Shown: positions 45,245-53,948 of the stretch, in pieces | Position numbering within the stretch: the stretch's first letter is position 1 | Layout: every line of letters starts with the position of its first letter | DNA from: Frankia alni ACN14a | GTDB lineage: Bacteria; Actinomycetota; Actinomycetes; Frankiales; Frankiaceae | Assembly (NCBI RefSeq): GCF_000058485.1 | Contig: NC_008278.1 | Location: 1,296,962 to 1,360,961 of the forward strand | Reading direction: 5' to 3' | Length of the DNA: 64,000 nucleotides | Notes under the pieces: model-generated | What the model was told of the DNA's origin: nothing | The model's database searches: none | What the model saw: the letters and a program-made list of their open reading frames with translations, nothing else | Translations under genes and position numbers: made by a program

Positions 45245-46375
45245 GTGGGACCCCGGGTGCTCGTCGACGCGACTTCGGTCCCGGCCGACCGTGGTGGCGT
45301 AGGGCGTTATGTCGACGGGCTGGTCGCGGCGCTGGGCGCGGCCGGTGCGGACATGGCGCTGGTCTGCCAGCGGTCGGACGAGGAACGCTACAGCCGGATG
45401 GCTCCACATGCCACCGTTCTGTCCGGGCCGGCGGCCATCGCCCACCGGCCGGCGCGGCTGGCGTGGGAGCAGACCGGACTGCCACTGGTCGCGGAGCAGG
45501 TGAATGCCGATGTCATCCATTCACCGCACTACACGATGCCGCTACGGGCCCAGCAGCCCGTCTGCGTGACCATCCACGACGTCACCTTCTTCACCGAGCC
45601 GGACATGCACACGGCCGTGAAGGGGACGTTCTTCCGCTCGGCGATGCGCACCGCGGTGCGCCGCGCCGCCCGGATCATCGTCCCGTCGAAGGCGACCCGG
45701 GACGAGCTCATCCGCGTGCTCGACGGGGAGTCGACCACCACCGACGTCGCCTACCACGGCGTCGACACGTCGACCTTCCACCCGCCGACCGAGGAGGACA
45801 AGCTGCGGGTGCGCCGCCGCCTCGGCCTGGGCGACGCGCGCTACGTGGCCTTCCTCGGGATGCTGGAGCCGCGCAAGAACGTCCCGAACCTGATCCGTGG
45901 CTGGGCCGAGGCGGTGCACTGGCGGGACGAGCCGCCCGCCCTCGTGCTGGCCGGCGGTTCGGGCTGGGACGACGACGTCGATGCGGCCGTCGCCTCGGTG
46001 CCCAGCCACCTGCGGGTGATCCGGCCCGGCTATCTGCGATTCTCCGACCTGCCGGGGTACCTGGGCGGGTCGTCGCTGGTGGCCTACCCCTCGCACGGCG
46101 AGGGTTTCGGGCTGCCCGTGCTGGAGGCGATGGCCTGCGGCGCGCCGGTGCTGACCACGCCGCGGCTGTCGCTGCCGGAGGTCGGCGGGGACGCCGTCGC
46201 CTACACCCAGCCGGACCCGGACTCCATCGCCCGCGAGATGGGCGCCCTGCTCGACGACGCCGAGCGGCGTGACCAGCTCGGGCAGGCGGGCCTCGCGCGG
46301 GCCCGGGAGTTCACCTGGGCGGCGAGCGCCGAGGCCCACCTGGCGAGCTACGCGCGGGCCGTCGCCGAGCGCTGA
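45245..46375 (+). CDS. Glycosyltransferase family 4
   Basis: 376 residues, GT-B fold, closely patterned on mannosyl- or rhamnosyltransferases of wall glycans. Motifs: VLVDATSVPADRGGVGRYVDG, TIHDVTFF, FLGMLEPRKNVPNLI, SHGEGFGLPVLEAMACGAPV (retaining E-x7-E). GTG 45245 has AAGGAG 4 nt upstream. It is adjacent to the GT4 at 43702 on the same strand, and the two share architecture, suggesting an old duplication. wbbL follows after 328 bp. Confidence 0.9.
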   Translation: MGPRVLVDATSVPADRGGVGRYVDGLVAALGAAGADMALVCQRSDEERYSRMAPHATVLSGPAAIAHRPARLAWEQTGLPLVAEQVNADVIHSPHYTMPLRAQQPVCVTIHDVTFFTEPDMHTAVKGTFFRSAMRTAVRRAARIIVPSKATRDELIRVLDGESTTTDVAYHGVDTSTFHPPTEEDKLRVRRRLGLGDARYVAFLGMLEPRKNVPNLIRGWAEAVHWRDEPPALVLAGGSGWDDDVDAAVASVPSHLRVIRPGYLRFSDLPGYLGGSSLVAYPSHGEGFGLPVLEAMACGAPVLTTPRLSLPEVGGDAVAYTQPDPDSIAREMGALLDDAERRDQLGQAGLARAREFTWAASAEAHLASYARAVAER

Positions 46376-46703
46376 GCGGCCCGAGGGCGGCGCGCCCGGC
46401 CCACCGACCGCCGACCGACGGCGGCCCCTGGGCGCGAGCCTGCCCGTCGGCCCCGTGCCTCGTGATGGGCTTCTCGCGGGAAGCCGGCCCGGGGCGAAGA
46501 CCGCCACAAAGGGCGCGCTACGGTTTCCTCGGCACCGATGCCGCTCGCCGTCACCACGGCGGCGCGGGCCGTGTCGGTCGGACGGATGGCGGGCCGGCGC
46601 GGTGAGCGGCCGGCTCGGCCGGCCAGGCCGGCGCGGCGGGCAGGCCGGCGGGCAGGGGTGGTCGGTGGAGTCGGGTGGGTCGGTGAGACGGGTGGGCGAG
46701 GAC
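46376..46703. other. Intergenic region before wbbL
   Basis: No gene supported. A TACGGT hexamer (about 46519-46524) is a possible -10 element for wbbL. Several in-frame GTG codons (46683 onward) could lengthen WbbL slightly. Confidence 0.35.
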
Positions 46704-47624
46704 ATGGGTGTGGAGCCGGAGATTCGGGTCGTCGTCGTGACCTTCCGGTCCGGGGAGATCATCGGAGCGTTCCTCGACTCCGTGGCCAAGGCGACGACCC
46801 GGGCCTACGAGGTCGTCATCGTCGACAACTCCCCGAAGCTCGACGCGGGCACCCGCGCGGCGGGGGAGCGCGCCGAGGCGCGGCTGCTGCGCCCGGGCCG
46901 CAACCTCGGCTACGGCAGCGCCGTCAACCGGGGTGCCGCCGGCGCCGCAGCGCCCTGGCTGGTGATCTCCAACGCCGACATCTCGTTCCAGCCGGGCGCG
47001 CTGGACGAGCTGATCGCCGCGGCGGGGCGCTGGCCCGGCGGCGGTGCCTTCGGCCCCGGGATCACCAACCCGGACGGCGCCCTCTACCCCTCGGCCCGCG
47101 ACCTGCCCTCGTTGGGGCGGGGGATCGGCCACGCGCTGTTCGGCTGGTGCTGGCCGACGAACCCGTGGACGGCCTCCTACCGCCGGGAGCGGGGTGCCCC
47201 GCGGGAGATGACCGCCGGCTGGCTGTCCGGCTCCTGCCAGCTTCTGCGCCGGGAGGCGTTCGAGGCGGTCGGCGGTTTCGACGAGTCGTACTTCATGTTC
47301 ATGGAGGATGTCGACCTGGGCCGGCGGATCGGGGCGGCGTCCTGGCAGTCGGTGTACGTGCCGTCGGCGGTCGTCGAGCATCTCGGCGGGCACTCGACGA
47401 AGCGGTCGTCCCGGCGGATGGTGGTGGCCCACCACCGCAGCATGTTCCGCTACCTGTCCCGGCAGTACCCGGGGCCGGCACGCGCGCCCCTGCGGCTGCT
47501 GCTCGGCGCCGGGCTCGGGGCCCGGTTGCTGCTCGCCCTCGCCTTCGCCAAGGACAGCGCCGGGGCCAGGGCGACCCGGTCGGCGGACCTGCTCACCGAC
47601 CGCGGGACCACCGCCGGGGGGTGA
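46704..47624 (+). CDS. wbbL: Rhamnosyltransferase, WbbL type (GT2)
   Basis: 306 residues. In mycobacteria WbbL transfers rhamnose from dTDP-rhamnose to decaprenyl-PP-GlcNAc, building the linker between arabinogalactan and peptidoglycan. Matching motifs: VVVVTFRSGEIIGAFL, LGYGSAVNRG, SNADISFQPG, YPSARDLPSLGRG, GWLSGSCQLLRREAF, YFMFMEDVDLG. ATG 46704 is used; the upstream GTG at 46683 would add seven residues. manB follows on the same strand, the order seen next to Rv3264c-Rv3265c. The rhamnose supply comes from rmlA and rmlD here. Confidence 0.9.
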   Translation: MGVEPEIRVVVVTFRSGEIIGAFLDSVAKATTRAYEVVIVDNSPKLDAGTRAAGERAEARLLRPGRNLGYGSAVNRGAAGAAAPWLVISNADISFQPGALDELIAAAGRWPGGGAFGPGITNPDGALYPSARDLPSLGRGIGHALFGWCWPTNPWTASYRRERGAPREMTAGWLSGSCQLLRREAFEAVGGFDESYFMFMEDVDLGRRIGAASWQSVYVPSAVVEHLGGHSTKRSSRRMVVAHHRSMFRYLSRQYPGPARAPLRLLLGAGLGARLLLALAFAKDSAGARATRSADLLTDRGTTAGG

Positions 47625-47748
47625 GCCGCGGCGGCGGTCGGGCGCGCGCGGTGACGGTGGGCTAAACAGAAAGTATCGGGCCCATGGCGGCACGTTCGGG
47701 TAGTGGTCCCGCTGCCCATCCGTCTCCAAGGGCTACCCCATGCCCTGC

Positions 47749-47754
47749 GACACT
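47749..47754 (+). promoter_or_regulatory. -10-like box, leaderless manB
   Basis: GACACT ends 8 nt before the ATG of manB; no ribosome site. Confidence 0.4.
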
Positions 47755-47762
47755 GACTGTCC

Positions 47763-48836
47763 ATGGACGCAGTGATGCTTGTCGGCGGTCAGGGGACCCG
47801 TCTACGACCACTCACGATGTCGGCCCCCAAGCCGATGTTGCCGGTCGCAGGGGTGCCGGTCACCGCGCACATGCTGGCCCGGGCGCGTGACGCCGGGATT
47901 GATCGGGTGGTGCTCGCCACCTCCTACCGCGCGGAGGTCTTCGAGGAGTACTTCGGGGACGGGTCCGCCCACGGCCTCGAGCTGGAGTACGTGACCGAGA
48001 CGGAGCCGCTGGGCACGGGTGGCGCCATCCGCAACGTCGCGGGGAGGCTGCGCGGCGGCCCGGACGACCCGGTCGTGATCTTCAACGGTGACATCCTGTC
48101 CGGCCTGGACATCCAGGCCCTGATCCGCCGGCACGCCGCGGCGGACGCGGCGGTCACCCTGCACCTGACCGAGGTGTCCGATCCGCGGGCCTTCGGCGTG
48201 GTGCCGGTGGACGCCGACGGTCGCGTCACCGAGTTCCTGGAGAAGACGCCCGACCCGCCCACCAACCTGATCAACGCCGGCTGCTACGTGTTCCGTCGCT
48301 CGGTGATCGACAGCATCGCCGTGGGCCGGCCGGTGTCGGTCGAGCGGGAGACCTTCCCCGCCCTGCTGGCCGCCGGCACGCCGGTCATGGGCTACCCGGA
48401 CAGCACCTACTGGCTCGACCTCGGCACGCCGGCGGCGTTCGTCCAGGGCAGCCGCGACCTGGTGACCGGCCGCATGGCCTCCTCGGCGCTGCCCGGACCG
48501 GTCGGGGACTGCCTGGTCCTGGCCGGAGCCGTCGTGGCCGCCGACGCCAAGATCGGCGGCGGCGCCACCGTGGGGGCGCGCGCCCGGGTGGGCGCGGGCG
48601 CCGCGGTCGACGGCGCCGTGCTCTTCGACGGTGCGGTCGTCGAGTCGGGAGCCACCGTGCGGGACAGCGTGATCGGCCGCGAAGCCGTCATCGGCCCCGG
48701 CGTCGTGCTCGACGGCGTGGTCGTCGGCGACGGCGCCGTCATCGAGCGGGGCAACGAGCTGCGGGCCGGGGCGCGGGTGTTCCCGGGCGCGGTCCTCACC
48801 GCCGGCGCGGTCCGGTTCAGCTCCGACCGCACCTGA
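47763..48836 (+). CDS. manB: Mannose-1-phosphate guanylyltransferase (ManB/ManC type)
   Basis: 357 residues. Makes GDP-mannose from GTP and mannose-1-phosphate. Motifs: VGGQGTRLRPLT, SAPKPMLPVAG, PLGTGGAIRNV, VFNGDILSG (metal Asp), FLEKTPDPPTNLINAGCYVF. A C-terminal left-handed beta-helix begins around residue 265. It is very close in pattern to M. tuberculosis ManB (Rv3264c), which likewise neighbours wbbL and rmlD. ATG 47763 is at the family N-terminus with only a -10-like hexamer upstream. GDP-mannose would supply the DPM1-like enzyme and the GT4s. Confidence 0.9.
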   Translation: MDAVMLVGGQGTRLRPLTMSAPKPMLPVAGVPVTAHMLARARDAGIDRVVLATSYRAEVFEEYFGDGSAHGLELEYVTETEPLGTGGAIRNVAGRLRGGPDDPVVIFNGDILSGLDIQALIRRHAAADAAVTLHLTEVSDPRAFGVVPVDADGRVTEFLEKTPDPPTNLINAGCYVFRRSVIDSIAVGRPVSVERETFPALLAAGTPVMGYPDSTYWLDLGTPAAFVQGSRDLVTGRMASSALPGPVGDCLVLAGAVVAADAKIGGGATVGARARVGAGAAVDGAVLFDGAVVESGATVRDSVIGREAVIGPGVVLDGVVVGDGAVIERGNELRAGARVFPGAVLTAGAVRFSSDRT

Positions 48837-48896
48837 TCCGGGCGATCCCGGCCGATTATTGCGGCCGATCGTCGGATGGGTCCTGACTCGACGGGC

Positions 48897-48902
48897 CAGA
48901 CT
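48897..48902 (+). promoter_or_regulatory. -10-like box, leaderless sensor-kinase-like gene
   Basis: CAGACT ends exactly 7 nt before GTG 48910, which is why this GTG is preferred over the ATG at 48904. Confidence 0.5.
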
Positions 48903-48909
48903 GATGTCC

Positions 48910-51666
48910 GTGCCGGTCAGCGCCTCACTCGGCGCCTCACTCAGCGCATCGGACGCGCTCACCGCCGTCGTCGTGCGCACCTTCGCCGTGCTGCGGGTGC
49001 TGAGCCTGCTCACCACGGCGCTGTACCTGGCGGTCTGGTGGTCCTGGTACGGCGGGCACCCGCTGGGGCTCGCCGCCGCGGTGCTGGAGCTCGCCTGGGG
49101 GCTCGGCTACGTGGCGCTGAGCCTTCGCCGCGGGCTCGGCCCCGGGCTCGTCCTCGGCAACGTCGGCGCGGGTGCGGCCGGGGCGCTCGCCGCCGGCGCC
49201 GCCGTTCCGGCGGTGTCCGTCGGCGGCGCGGGAACCTGGGTCTACCTCGGCTGCGCCCACGCCGCCCTGGTCGCGGGCGCGATGACCGGCCGGCGGAGGT
49301 TCGCCGTCGTCCTGATCGTGCTGTGCGCCGCCCTGGTCGGCGGGGTGGGCGTGGCCGATCGGCTCGCCGCGGCCATGCCCACCGGCGCGGGCTGGGCGGC
49401 GTCCACGGCGGCGGGCGCGGCCTCGGATCCCGGCGGCGCCTACCGCCGGGTCGCCGTCTCCGTCCTGCTCGTCACCTTCCTGTCCCTGCTCGTCCGGTTC
49501 GGGGTGGGGCGGCTGCGGGCGACCGCGGGAAGAGCCGACGGCCGGCTGCGCGCGGCGGCGGACCATGAGCGGGCCGAGACGGTCGCCGTGGCCCGTGCCC
49601 GGGCGGAGCGGGAGCGGGAACGCGTCCTGCACGACACCGTGCTCAACACCCTTGCCGGCATCGCCTGGGGCGGTGGCGACGACGCGCGGCTCGCTCGGAC
49701 CCAGGCCGAGGACGCCATCGCCGCCGTGCAGGGGCTGCTCGACGGCCCGGCCGGCGCGGCCACCCGCAGCCTCGACGCGCGGCTCGACGCCGTCGCCGAC
49801 GCCGCCCGGCTGCGCGGGCTGCGGGTGCGGCTCGGCCGGACCGGCACCGTCGGCATGCCCGGCTCGCCGCTTCCGGGCACCGCCAGTGGGCCGGACCTGC
49901 CGGCCGAGGTGGCGGCCGCGCTGGCCGCCGCGACCGCCGAGCTGCTGTCCAACGTCCGCCGGCACGCCGGCACCGGCCAGGCCTGGGTCACGGTGCACCG
50001 CACCCCGACAGCGGTCGGGGTGATGGTGCGCGACGAGGGGCGGGGTTTCGACCCGGCCGCCGTGCCCGTGGACCGGCTCGGGCTGAGCCGCTCGGTGCAG
50101 GCCCGGCTCGTCGAGGTCGGCGGCCACGTCCGGCTGTCCGCCGCCCCCGGCCGCGGCACCCGGGTCCTGCTGACCTGGGCGCGGACCGCGTCAGCCGCCG
50201 AGCCGCGCGCCGCGGGAGGGCCACCGGGACGCCCCCGGTCGGCCTCTGTCCGCCGGGCCCCGCTCGCCTGGCTGCCCCGGGCCCCGTCCGCCCGGCTGCC
50301 CGGGGCCCGGTCCGCCCGTCCGCCCGATGAACTCGCAGCCCGGTCGCCCGATGGCCGCTCCGCCCGGTCGTCCAACGAGGTGCCGGCTCGGGCGGCCGGG
50401 GAGGTGCCGGCTCGGGCGTTCACGGATGCCGGCGAGGCGGGGCCGGGCCTGGCGTCCGCCGAGGAGCTGCGCGGCGTCTACACCGCCAGCCTGCGCCGCG
50501 CCGTGGCCGTCGCGGCCGTGATCTGGTACCCGTTCACCGGGCCGGTGCTGCTCGTGCTGCCTGGCGGGCTGCGCACGTCGCCGGCCGCGATCGGGCTGTG
50601 GTTGCTACTCGGTGCCGCGGTCGTCGTGGTGACGCGGCGGATGCGCCGCCGGGCGGCCACCCGGCTCGAGTCCCTCGGCCTGGTGGCGTGCGGGCTCGCG
50701 GTGACGGTCGCCACCGCCGCGCTGGTCGGCACCGCCGATCCGGGGGCGAGTCGGGTCGCGGCCTGGCCGGTGCTGGTGTTGCCGCTGCTGCTCATGCAGG
50801 TCACGGTGTCCCGGCCGGCGGTCGAGTGGATCGCCGCCCTGGGGTGTGCGGCCGCCACGCTCACCGGCGTCGCCGTGTTCGGTGGCGTGCCGGGGCCGTT
50901 GCCGTTCGCCCAGCTTCTCTCGGCGCTCAACGCGCTGGCGGCGTTGCAGATCATGGCGGCGATGGGCGGTCCGGTGCTGCGCCGTTCGGCGGACGCGGCG
51001 GCCCGGGCGCTCGGGCGGGAGGCCCGCCTCGCGGCCGGCCGGGAGGCCGAGGTCCGGATCCGGACGGACCGGGCGCGGGCGCTCGCCATGATCGAAGGTG
51101 AGGTCCTGCCGCTGCTCGCGGCGGTACGCGACGGCCTGCTCGACCCGCGTGACCCGGCGGTGCGCGAGCGGTGCCGGCGGTTCGCCGCCATGATCCGCCG
51201 TACCCTCGTCGCCAGCCATGCCGCTGCCCTCGGTGACCTGGCGGCGGCGCTGTTCGATGCGGAGTCCCGGGGCGTCCGCATCGACGCCCAGGTCGCCGGG
51301 GATCTGCGGGTGGCCCCGGCGTCCGTGCGCGCCGGGATCGAGGCGCTGCTTCCGCGGGTGCTCCAGGCGATCCCGGGCCCTCGGGCGCTGCTCACCCTGA
51401 TCTGCGACGCCACCGGAGGCAGCCTGACGCTCACCGCGGCGGGCACGGCGATCCCGCCGGACTGGGCACGCGCGATCACCGGCCCGCCAGCCCCCGCCGC
51501 CGCGCCCCGGCCGGGCGGGACGGTGGCCGTGGCGGTCAGCGCCGACGGCGACGACGGCCGGCTGTGCCTACAGATGAGCTGGGTGGTGACCGCCGGCGGC
51601 GACACCGACCCGGCGGCGGGCGTGCCGCGCGCCGCCAGTCGGGCGAAGGCGAACACCGATCGGTGA
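48910..51666 (+). CDS. Two-module membrane histidine-kinase-like protein
   Basis: 918 residues. Module 1: about six membrane helices (1-200), a dimerisation/phosphoacceptor helix with H241 in VLHDTVLNTLAG, and a HATPase_c domain with N-box ELLSNVRRHAG (about 347) and G-box DEGRGFDP (about 375), as in NarX/DesK kinases. Module 2: a disordered Arg/Ala/Ser linker (430-505), a second set of about five helices (about 525-700), a helical segment and a degenerate ATPase-like end with no N- or G-box. No response regulator is nearby. It ends 40 bp before the dnaN-like gene. Confidence 0.78.
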   Translation: MPVSASLGASLSASDALTAVVVRTFAVLRVLSLLTTALYLAVWWSWYGGHPLGLAAAVLELAWGLGYVALSLRRGLGPGLVLGNVGAGAAGALAAGAAVPAVSVGGAGTWVYLGCAHAALVAGAMTGRRRFAVVLIVLCAALVGGVGVADRLAAAMPTGAGWAASTAAGAASDPGGAYRRVAVSVLLVTFLSLLVRFGVGRLRATAGRADGRLRAAADHERAETVAVARARAERERERVLHDTVLNTLAGIAWGGGDDARLARTQAEDAIAAVQGLLDGPAGAATRSLDARLDAVADAARLRGLRVRLGRTGTVGMPGSPLPGTASGPDLPAEVAAALAAATAELLSNVRRHAGTGQAWVTVHRTPTAVGVMVRDEGRGFDPAAVPVDRLGLSRSVQARLVEVGGHVRLSAAPGRGTRVLLTWARTASAAEPRAAGGPPGRPRSASVRRAPLAWLPRAPSARLPGARSARPPDELAARSPDGRSARSSNEVPARAAGEVPARAFTDAGEAGPGLASAEELRGVYTASLRRAVAVAAVIWYPFTGPVLLVLPGGLRTSPAAIGLWLLLGAAVVVVTRRMRRRAATRLESLGLVACGLAVTVATAALVGTADPGASRVAAWPVLVLPLLLMQVTVSRPAVEWIAALGCAAATLTGVAVFGGVPGPLPFAQLLSALNALAALQIMAAMGGPVLRRSADAAARALGREARLAAGREAEVRIRTDRARALAMIEGEVLPLLAAVRDGLLDPRDPAVRERCRRFAAMIRRTLVASHAAALGDLAAALFDAESRGVRIDAQVAGDLRVAPASVRAGIEALLPRVLQAIPGPRALLTLICDATGGSLTLTAAGTAIPPDWARAITGPPAPAAAPRPGGTVAVAVSADGDDGRLCLQMSWVVTAGGDTDPAAGVPRAASRAKANTDR

Positions 51667-51693
51667 ATGCGGCGATTTTCGGCCGTTGGCGGG

Positions 51694-51699
51694 GACAAT
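51694..51699 (+). promoter_or_regulatory. -10-like box, leaderless dnaN-like gene
   Basis: GACAAT ends 7 nt before the ATG at 51707; no ribosome site. Confidence 0.5.
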
Positions 51700-51706
51700 C
51701 GGCCCC

Positions 51707-52912
51707 ATGAGGTTCAGCGTGGAACGCGACGTGTTCGCCGACGCGACCGGCTGGGCCGCCCGGCATCTCCCGAGCCGGCCGGGGCTGACCCCGAGCGCGC
51801 TGACGGGCCTGCTGCTCGAGGCGGCGGCGCCGGCGGCTGGCCCGCAGCCGGGCGCCGGCCTGCTCGTCTGCGCCTTCGACTCCGAGGTGGCCGTGCGGGC
51901 GCCGGTGGCGGCGGCGGTCGAGGAGCCGGGCCGGGTTCTGGTGCCCGGGCGGCTGCTGGCGGACATCGTGCACAGCCTGCCCGCGACGACGGTCGAGGTC
52001 GCCGTCGACGGCGACCGGCTGGTGCTGCGCTGCGGCAGCGTGCGCTTCACCGTCCCGCTGATGGATCTCGCCGACTATCCCGAGCTGCCGCGTTTTCCCG
52101 CCCCCATCGGCGAGGTGAACACCCTCGGGTTCGCCGCGGCGGTCGGCCAGGTCGCCCCGGCGGCCGGTCGGGACGAGACGGTGCCGGTGCTGACCGCGGT
52201 CCGGCTGGAGATCTCCGGGCACGGCCTGATCCTCGCGGCCACCGACCGCTACCGGCTGGCGGTGCGCGCCATCCCCTGGCAGCCGACCGTCGATGATCCC
52301 TGGGCCCTGGCCCACGTGCCGGCGAAAGTGCTCGCCGAGGTGGCCCGCACGCCGACCTCGGCCTCCCGGATCGTGATCGGGCTCGACCTCGCCGACCCGG
52401 CGGGTGCCCGGCTGGGCCTGGCCGCGGCCGGGCGGCAGACCATCGTCCGGCTCATCGACGGCACGTTCCCCAACTACCGCAAGCTCCTGCCCGAGACGGC
52501 CGCGTACACGGTCACCGCGCAGACCGCCGCGCTCGCCGCCGCGGTCCGCCGGGTAGCCGTGGTCGCGACCCGGACCGCGCCGCTGCGTTTCACCTTCACC
52601 CGGGACCAGGTCGTCGCGGAGGCCGGCGACGGCAGCGGTGCCCAGGCCAGCGAGACGATCCCCGTCGAGTACTCCGGGCCCGAGCTGTCCGTGCTGTTCA
52701 ACCCGTCGTACCTGCTGGACGGGCTCGGGGCGGTGGAGGACGACGAGGCGACCATCGGGTTCGTGGCTGCCGACCCGGCCGAGGCCACCGCCCGGCCGGC
52801 CGTGCTCACCGGCAAGGACAGCGGCGGGGTCCGCGGTCCCGGCGGCGGGCCCGTGGACGAGGGAGCATTCCGCTACCTGCTGATGCCGATCCGCACCGGC
52901 TCCGCCGCCTGA
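51707..52912 (+). CDS. dnaN: DNA polymerase III beta subunit (sliding clamp) paralogue
   Basis: 401 residues, slightly long for a beta clamp (about 370-380). The three-domain pattern is visible: MRFSVERDVF at the start, ILAATDRYRLAVR and DGTFPNYRKLLP in the middle, and FNPSYLLDGL with the conserved YLLMPIR end. A small Gly-rich insert (about 375-385) precedes the end. dnaA, recF and gyrB, the normal dnaN neighbours, are absent, so this is probably a second clamp gene. The ATG is preceded by GACAAT 7 nt upstream. Whether it replaces or supplements the main clamp is unknown. Confidence 0.87.
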   Translation: MRFSVERDVFADATGWAARHLPSRPGLTPSALTGLLLEAAAPAAGPQPGAGLLVCAFDSEVAVRAPVAAAVEEPGRVLVPGRLLADIVHSLPATTVEVAVDGDRLVLRCGSVRFTVPLMDLADYPELPRFPAPIGEVNTLGFAAAVGQVAPAAGRDETVPVLTAVRLEISGHGLILAATDRYRLAVRAIPWQPTVDDPWALAHVPAKVLAEVARTPTSASRIVIGLDLADPAGARLGLAAAGRQTIVRLIDGTFPNYRKLLPETAAYTVTAQTAALAAAVRRVAVVATRTAPLRFTFTRDQVVAEAGDGSGAQASETIPVEYSGPELSVLFNPSYLLDGLGAVEDDEATIGFVAADPAEATARPAVLTGKDSGGVRGPGGGPVDEGAFRYLLMPIRTGSAA

Positions 52913-52934
52913 GCCGGGCCCGGGGCGCGGGCCT

Positions 52935-52988
52935 CGGTCAGGGGGCGGGCGTCGGTCAGGGGGCGGGCGTCGGTCAGGGGGCGGGCGT
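52935..52988. repeat. 18-bp tandem repeat spanning a DUF3105 gene stop codon
   Basis: Three perfect copies of CGGTCAGGGGGCGGGCGT. On the minus strand each copy contains an in-frame TGA; the first one met, at 52974-52976, is the stop of the DUF3105 gene. The other copies lie in its 3' flank, between it and dnaN. Confidence 0.92.
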
Positions 52989-53786
52989 CGGGCTGGTGGG
53001 GGACAGCGACATGGTGCCCCCGCCCGGGGTGGGCGTGGCGGCGCTCGCGCCGGCCGGGGCGGTCAGCGGGCCGTCGGCCGACACGTCGAGGGTGCCGCCC
53101 TGCGCGCCCGACTCGGGGGCGGTCGGCGAGTCCCAGGTGGCCCCGGCCGGATCCGGGTTGGCGTGCTTGGCGACGAAGTCCTTGATGACGGCCTCGGAGA
53201 CGGTGGTGCAGCGCTGGGTGCGGTCCCAGGCGGTCAGGACGAAGTGCTTGCCGTCCGGGAACGTGGACCGGGTCCAGGGGACGCCGATGAACCGCGGGCC
53301 GGCGTTGGCGGCCAGCGACCGCAGCTTCTCGACCTGAGCGGCCGGCAGGCTCTTGTCGTACCACCCGACGATGAAGCCGTGTTCGAGATTGTGCACGGCG
53401 CGCTCGACCGGGATGCCCGACGCCGGGTTGTAGAACGCGATGCCGTCGGGCAGCGGGTCCGGGTTGTGGCTGCCCGAGGACGGCGGCGACGCCTTGTAGC
53501 TCACCGCCGTGCTGATGTGCGTCGAGCCCTGGGAGGCGTCGTTGACGGTGCCGGTGCAGCCGGCCGCCGCCGCGGCCGTGGAGGCCGCCGCCACGTAGCC
53601 GACCTCACGCGTCTTGTTCTTCGAGTGGGTGTCGGCGACGCTGTAGATGATGATCCCGACCAGGAGCAGCACCACGACGAACCCGGACGTGCCATAGATG
53701 AGCAGCGCGCGACGACGTTCGGCGCGCTTCTGCTCGCGGCGCAACTGTTCGAGCCGGACGTTGCGCTCGGCGCTCTTCTTCCCCAC
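52974..53786 (-). CDS. DUF3105 family membrane-anchored protein
   Basis: 270 residues. A basic, coiled cytoplasmic tail of about 28 residues is followed by one transmembrane helix (LLIYGTSGFVVVLLLVGIII) and an extracytoplasmic DUF3105 domain. Its hallmarks are PPSSGSHNPDPLPDG, VHNLEHGFIVGWYD and HFVLTAWDR. The conserved His residues suggest metal binding, but the family function is unknown. The C-terminal 60 residues are Ala/Pro/Thr-rich. The GTG at 53786 has TAGGAT 8 nt upstream and no ribosome site. It is convergent with dnaN. Confidence 0.88.
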   Translation of the reverse strand: MGKKSAERNVRLEQLRREQKRAERRRALLIYGTSGFVVVLLLVGIIIYSVADTHSKNKTREVGYVAAASTAAAAAGCTGTVNDASQGSTHISTAVSYKASPPSSGSHNPDPLPDGIAFYNPASGIPVERAVHNLEHGFIVGWYDKSLPAAQVEKLRSLAANAGPRFIGVPWTRSTFPDGKHFVLTAWDRTQRCTTVSEAVIKDFVAKHANPDPAGATWDSPTAPESGAQGGTLDVSADGPLTAPAGASAATPTPGGGTMSLSPTSPTPAP

Positions 53787-53794
53787 GAAATCTG

Positions 53795-53800
53795 ATCCTA
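53795..53800 (-). promoter_or_regulatory. -10-like box, leaderless DUF3105 gene
   Basis: TAGGAT ends 8 nt before GTG 53786; no ribosome site. Confidence 0.45.
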
Positions 53801-53948
53801 CGAAGTGTCAGGTCAGAACTGACGGGCAGGATGCGTTCGACCCGCCGACGGACACCCGGACCGCCCGGTTACGGCGCGCTGCGTCACCTCCATACCCCCA
53901 CGTTCAGCCCGGTAACCGGGCGTAGCGGATGCTCGCGGTGCGGGGAGA

